Assembly: GCA_043228905.1 (NCBI GenBank)
Contig: JBHGNT010000012.1
Span: 7,750,001-7,814,000, forward strand
Source: Azolla caroliniana
Taxonomy: Eukaryota > Polypodiophyta
Length of the DNA stretch: 64,000 nt
Direction of reading: 5' to 3'
The first letter of the stretch is position 1. Each line of letters starts with the position of its first letter. The position numbers and the translations under genes were made by a program. The notes under the pieces are model-generated. The model made no database searches. It saw only the letters and a program-made list of their open reading frames with translations, and was not told the origin of the DNA. Below, one piece after another: positions 59,701 through 64,000 of the stretch.

Positions 59701-62700
59701 CTAAATGGGTCATATAAAACATAGGTTTAGAACTTTTGGATCTCACTTTAGAGGTAAGCTCCTCCAACTACTGCTCTCTCTATCTTTTCAGCCATTGCTC
59801 TACTGTTGCACCAAAGCACCCATACTTGGGTGACTCTTGACTGTTCCTCAGCCCTATTGACATCATTTCTGACCCTTTCAACTAGTATCAAAGCAGATTT
59901 AGGGTTTCACAGCTACTATGCAGGTGCTACACAGCAAAGAAAAGGTGTTTAGACCTTGTGCAGCTATAGCGTCATCTTCCTCAAATGTGAAGAATCTTTT
60001 TGAGATTCGACGATTTGAGGGAACAGGTTTCGACTTATGGAAGGCGGGAATGCAAGGAATTCTCTTTCTAAATAAAGGATTGTGACAAGGCATTGGAGGC
60101 AGGAAAACTAGATAACATGTCAGACTATGCATGGCTGATTTTGAACAAAAAGGTTGTCACATATATTAGGAAGGTTGTTTCTAATGAGATTTTGGTAGAT
60201 CTCAAAGGCTTGGTATCTGCTTCCAAAATATGGGCAAAGCTGAAGGCTACATATGAAAACACTACACCTATTAATCAAGTACACCTGATGTGAAAGCTTG
60301 TTGGCATGCAGCTGAACACTTGTCCTTGTTTACAGGTACCTTATCACAGCTGCAGGACTTAGGAATGGCTCCTTTTGATGACAAGCTCAGAGACATTTTC
60401 TTGCTTATGGCATTAGATGACTCATGGGAGACATTGGTAGTCTCATTGTCTATTAACCCCAACTTGACCTTTGATGGTGTTAGGGATTCCATACTCAATG
60501 AACAGATTAGAAGAAAAGGAAGTGGAGAAGGTGGCAGGTCAGCCAACATGGTTAGAGGTAGGACAGATAATAGAAGTGATTATGCACACAGGAACAAAAT
60601 TAAAACCAAGGAAAGGAGAAATAGTTGTAAAGGTAAACGCAATGATGTAACATGCTATCAATGTGGTAGGAAAGGCCACAAGAAACCTGATTGCCACTAT
60701 TACAAAGAAAAATTTGAAAGAAAGAAGAAATCTAGAGATAAGAAAAGGACAAGACTGATGCACATGACAACCAAAAGGACAAAGAAGGCCAATTTGGCCT
60801 CTAATGTAGTCATAGAGGAGTTGTCAAATGTTGAGGACATTTTATGTGCTACTTTTTCAGCTGATGATACTTGTGCATATGATGCCTCTCTAAATGTTCA
60901 TTCATAGGACATGTGCATCACTAAGAATAATCTTATTGATGCTTTGTTGGCCGTCAATGACGCATTGGCCCATGCATATGATGCCTCTCTAAATGTTCAT
61001 TCACAGAACATGAGCATCACTAAGAATGATCGTATTGATGCTTTGCTAGCCGTCAATGATGCATTGGCCGAAACGTGGATAGTTAACTCTAGTCCTTCAT
61101 TTCATGTGACTCCTATCAAGGAGTGTTTTTCTACTTTTACTACAGGCAGCCATGGTCATGTATAACTTAGAAACAATCATGCATGTTCCATTGAGGGTAT
61201 TGGCACAATGCATTTTTCTACAAATGGCACTAATGAGTTGGTTTTGCATAATGTGCGTTATGTAACAGGGAACAAGAAGAGCTTGCTTTCTTTGGATCAA
61301 ACGGATATGTATGGTTATAGCATTCTCTCTGAGAGAGGATCATGGAAAATGACAAAAGGTTCAAGGCTGATTGTGAAAGGCACAAAGAAGGGAACTCTTT
61401 ATTGCTTACATGGAAATGCTTTATCAGGCAAGCTTATCGCTTTGGCTGAAGTTCACTCCCATAGGGAGTTGTGGCATAAGAGACTTGGCCATATGGCCAA
61501 AAGAATCTCACTAGGCTTTCTAATCTAAAGAAGCTCGATGCTAAAGGTACAAAGCTTGATTTTTGTAATGCATGTCAATATAGAAAGCAAGTGAAGTGTT
61601 CCTTTTACTCTAGTGTGTCTCGTAAGTCTTGTGTACTTGATCTTGTTCATTTTGATGTGTGTAGCATGCCCACCAAATCTATGGGGGGTGCTTTGTATTT
61701 TATTTCATTTGTTGATGATTTCTCTAGAAAAACTTGGGTTCAATTGCTTAAATCTACGGATGAAGCCTTTGTTGTGTTTAAGCGTTTTCATGCATTTGTG
61801 ACCACCCAAACAGGTGAAAAACTGAAATGTTTGTGTACAGACAATGGTGGTGAGTATACAAGTGCTGAATTCAAGAAATTTTGTGAAATTTTAGGTATTA
61901 AGAGGGAGCTTATTGTTCCATACAGCCCCTCTTCTAATGGTGTGGCTGAATAATATAATAGGACACTTTGTGAGAGTGTGAGATGCATGCTGTCCACCGC
62001 TAATCTCCCTCATGAATTTTGGGGAGAGGCACTCAAAACTGCAGTACATGTATGCAATAGATGCCATCATGTGTCTTTAAAAGGTGACATCCCTGAAGAG
62101 GTTTGGTTTGGCAAACCTGCTTCATATGATCACTTACATGTCTTTGGCTACGAGGCTTTTGTACATATAAGGCCTGAGCTGAGAAACAAACTTGATGCCA
62201 AGTCCATTAAAGGCCTCTTCATGGGATATGGTGAAGAAGGCGAAATGGGTTACAGGATTTGGATACCCCAGCTCAAGAAGGTTATACGCAGCCGGGATGT
62301 TGTTTTCAATGAGGCAAGGCTGCTTCACAACAACTGTGCCTTAAAAGATGATCATAAAAGGATTAGATTTCAGCATGACCAGCCACTTGTTAGACCCAAT
62401 TTTGACCCTCAGGATGCACCACAAAGGACAAGGAGTGGAATACTATGTTTCATGCACGCACAAAACTTATTGATGTGCAATATCATTTCATTCAAGAAGT
62501 GCTTGAGGATGGCCTTATCACATTGATAAAGGTCCACACATCGCAAAACCCTGTTGATGTAATCACCAAGTGCTTACCCAAAGCTAACATCAGGTATGTA
62601 TACAGATGGTGGGAGTTACGTAGCTTAATGGCGTCATTTATGCCTTTAAGTGGGAGGTTGTTGGGGTAAAGGCCCTAAATGACCCCCTTATAGTGTGTAC

Positions 62701-63331
62701 ATGTGTATAGGCCTAATTATAAAGGCCAAAAGTCACTTTTCACATACTCTTTATTTTTGGGCCAAGTTCAATGTGAACTTGGCCAACCCTAAATGGGTCA
62801 TATAAAACATAGGTTTAGAACTTTTGGATGTCACTTCAAAGGTGGGCTCCTCCAACTGCTATTCCTCTATCTTTTCAGCCATTTCTCTACAGTTGCACCG
62901 AAAGTGCCCATAATTGGGTGACTCTTGAGTGTTCCTCAAGCCTATTGACATCATTTCTGACCCTTTCATTGAATACTATCTATACATGGAATGTGGTGAA
63001 CAGTAATGAAATTCATGGAATGACAACTAAAAAGAATTGGAAATACAAGAAGGAAAAGGTGAAAATATTGTGAACCTTGGGAATCCCCACGGAAAGGGTC
63101 AACTAAATTTCGTTTTCAAACACCAATGAAGGAACAAACATTACAGAAAGAGAACTTAAATATATTGCTATAGAGCCATATTCACAAATTTTGATAGAGT
63201 AGAAACTATTTTAGAAATAATCCTCAAGTAAGAATTCTTACACCATGATTGGCCATCCTTAACATCTAGACTAACTGCATGTTTTGCATGTTTGATGCTC
63301 TCCTCAACTGCCTGAGCCTCGTCAGAAGATC
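56790..63331 (-). CDS. TPR protein resembling TTC5, C-terminal nine exons (partial)
   Basis: Exons on the minus strand: 63331-63242, 59036-58942, 58816-58763, 58680-58537, 57729-57667, 57572-57458, 57256-57187, 57090-57019, 56909-56790 (stop TAA). All junctions are GT-AG and phases fit, except the 57667 donor, which must shift to about 57671 to keep frame. TPR-like helices: [31 protein letters not shown], then LRQSLKAYQNAEKDE, NPDLYFNCATVNRYLEDYERALKGFKAA. After a linker (GRIKTKRLSTLLSAL) comes a beta-rich domain like the TTC5 OB fold (VNLLSLKEGYNKGVVLLSKT, NFFILSVYALRDGV, YKSVRVDFPQQFHVNG). TTC5 binds ribosomes and regulates tubulin mRNA in animals and acts as a p300 cofactor; the plant role is unknown. 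The 5' exons lie beyond 64000. The 4.2-kb intron 59037-63241 hosts a copia insertion. Confidence 0.75.
59287..59880 (+). repeat. 5' LTR of the intronic copia element, with MITE insertion
   Basis: Begins TGTTGGGGTAAAGG and ends CCCTTTCA. It is 594 bp against 310 bp for the 3' LTR; the excess is the insertion 59332-59606 plus an 8-bp duplication. Confidence 0.92.
59332..59606. mobile_element. 275-bp MITE-like insertion in the 5' LTR
   Basis: Flanked by the 8-bp direct repeat GTGTACAT (59324-59331 and 59607-59614), absent from the 3' LTR, where GTGTACAT occurs once. The ends CATAGT/ACTATG are inverted. Inside, CATTCGTTTTCC and GGAAAACGAATG form a 12-bp perfect hairpin stem with a 6-bp loop near 59549-59578. 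An 8-bp target duplication and no coding capacity suggest a non-autonomous hAT element. Confidence 0.8.
59918..62650 (+). pseudogene. Copia gag-protease-integrase with stops; RT/RNase H deleted
   Basis: The gag start is at 59918 (MQVLHSKEKVFRP), with frameshifts near 60075 and 60290. The zinc knuckle CYQCGRKGHKKPDC lies near 60650-60695. The protease active site near 61078-61110 reads WIVNSSPSFHVTP in place of the usual WIVDSGASFHVTP, so the catalytic Asp is lost. Pre-integrase LWHKRLGHMA is near 61470; integrase shows FVDDFSRKTW near 61710, TDNGGEY near 61840 and SSNGVAE followed by TAA near 61950. After VRPNFDPQDAPQRTRSG (62395-62438) the sequence jumps to the end of RNase H (MFHARTKLIDVQYHF, 62445-62490). 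Confidence 0.88.
60875..61072 (+). repeat. In-frame 99-bp tandem duplication between gag and protease
   Basis: GCATATGATGCCTCTCTAAA starts at 60875 and at 60974. Each copy encodes 33 residues (AYDASLNVHS...IDALLAVNDALA). The copies differ at several positions, and the first carries a TAG (60905-60907) where the second has CAG. Confidence 0.92.
62659..62968 (+). repeat. 3' LTR of the intronic copia element (310 bp)
   Basis: Begins TGTTGGGGTAAAGG right after the polypurine tract AAGTGGGAGGT and ends CCCTTTCA, followed by the target duplication TTGAAT. Confidence 0.93.
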
Positions 63332-64000
63332 CTGTCACACAAATAACAAGCCCAAGGTTGAGTATCTATTGGCTGGTTCTTACCAAAATCTTACAGAAAC
63401 ATATAATAACTCTGTTACTTCGTTTTTGTGGAACTAGACAGCATAAATTACTTGTAAATAAGAAAGTTGTTTTAATAGTGTATCTAAGGGGGTCAAACTG
63501 GCCTATGAGGCAAGAAACTGAAACTGATGAATATAATCTGGCCTAATAGTTATATGCCATACTATCCTCTATCTACTTTGGACTGCATCTACTCTAGTTT
63601 GATCTATGCTTTGCAGTTAATGTGCATATGGATGCCGCTGAGTTAAAATGCAGATCACAGTGCTTGGAATTAGGATCAATTTTATGTAATCTAAACATCC
63701 GATGACCTGTGAAATGACGTCCTGAGACTCAGCTTGATGCCAAGTGCTGTAGAATAAAATGCTAATATAGAGCATCTTTCAAGGGGGGATCTCACACAAG
63801 TCGTGTAAAGTACACAATCTGAAACAAATGGATTGGTTGGAACCATTTTCCGAGGACCTCATTAATGAGTTGCAGCATCTTCCACTTATACGAAGATTAG
63901 TAAGGTTTCATAACTATATTTTCTGGCCCATTGAGAAACAGATGCAGTTTTTGCTATTTGCCTCATGAACGGTCTGTTATCACTTGACACATTCGTATCA
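63332..64000. other. Intron sequence of the TTC5-like gene; no further exon identified
   Basis: Upstream of the acceptor at 63332-63333 no segment with the expected TPR helix pattern was found, so the preceding exon is probably beyond the window. Confidence 0.5.

Larger units (their letters stand above)
59287..62968 (+). mobile_element. Complete but defective Ty1/copia insertion in the TTC5-like intron
   Basis: LTRs at 59287-59880 and 62659-62968, flanked by the direct repeat TTGAAT (59281-59286 and 62969-62974), a clear target duplication (5 or 6 bp depending on where the LTR starts). It is antisense to the host gene. A decayed primer site TAGTATCAAAGC lies just after the 5' LTR (59883-59894). 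The LTRs differ at roughly 20 of 310 shared positions, so it is older than the copy at 14546-18384. RT and nearly all of RNase H are deleted. Confidence 0.92.

Overview
The window is nuclear DNA of a flowering plant. This is shown by spliced genes with canonical GT-AG introns, a DYW-type organelle editing domain, a plant glycerol kinase, an armadillo-repeat protein and many nested plant-type LTR retrotransposons (Ty1/copia elements primed by initiator tRNA-Met, and a Ty3/gypsy chromovirus). I cannot name the species.

Layout. 1-20720 is a nest of transposable elements. A young, apparently intact Tnt1-like copia element (minus strand, running off the left edge) sits inside an older, stop-riddled copia element (plus, 3664-7299). 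A decayed LINE (minus) survives as two pieces (8021-9087 and 18385-20720). Between them lie a decayed chromovirus (minus, about 9253-14545) and a copia element that has lost reverse transcriptase and RNase H (minus, 14546-18384); these two are fused at a junction that truncates one LTR of each. 20721-32373 is mostly gene-poor, AT-rich DNA with tandem repeats, an intact single-exon armadillo gene (22324-23430, minus) and a solo-LTR-like repeat (29195-29586). 32374-41870 holds two good genes facing each other: a four-exon DYW-domain gene with a mitochondrial-type presequence and no PPR repeats (32374-36787, plus), and a three-exon glycerol kinase gene (39143-41870, minus) with a cluster of TTGACT boxes upstream. 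44478-50805 is again transposon debris: a copia gag-protease remnant, a second copy of the 29195 LTR, and a gypsy pol of an unusual lineage split by a 1.16-kb insertion and carrying a fourfold 12-residue repeat in RNase H. 53102-53923 (minus) encodes an unrecognised 273-residue protein. 56790 to beyond 63331 (minus) is the 3' part of a TPR gene resembling TTC5. One of its introns hosts a complete copia insertion (59287-62968) with an identifiable target duplication; its 5' LTR was later hit by a 275-bp MITE-like element.

The host genes look unrelated: mitochondrial RNA editing, glycerol phosphorylation, an armadillo scaffold and a TPR protein. No operon-like or pathway clustering is seen. The most notable observations are the mini-DYW gene with a 2.7-kb intron built of an old ~200-bp satellite, two independent copia copies lacking RT/RNase H (one with almost identical LTRs, implying recent mobilisation in trans), and the unknown protein at 53102-53923. 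All splice models and family names come from reading the sequence; none was checked by search or transcript data.
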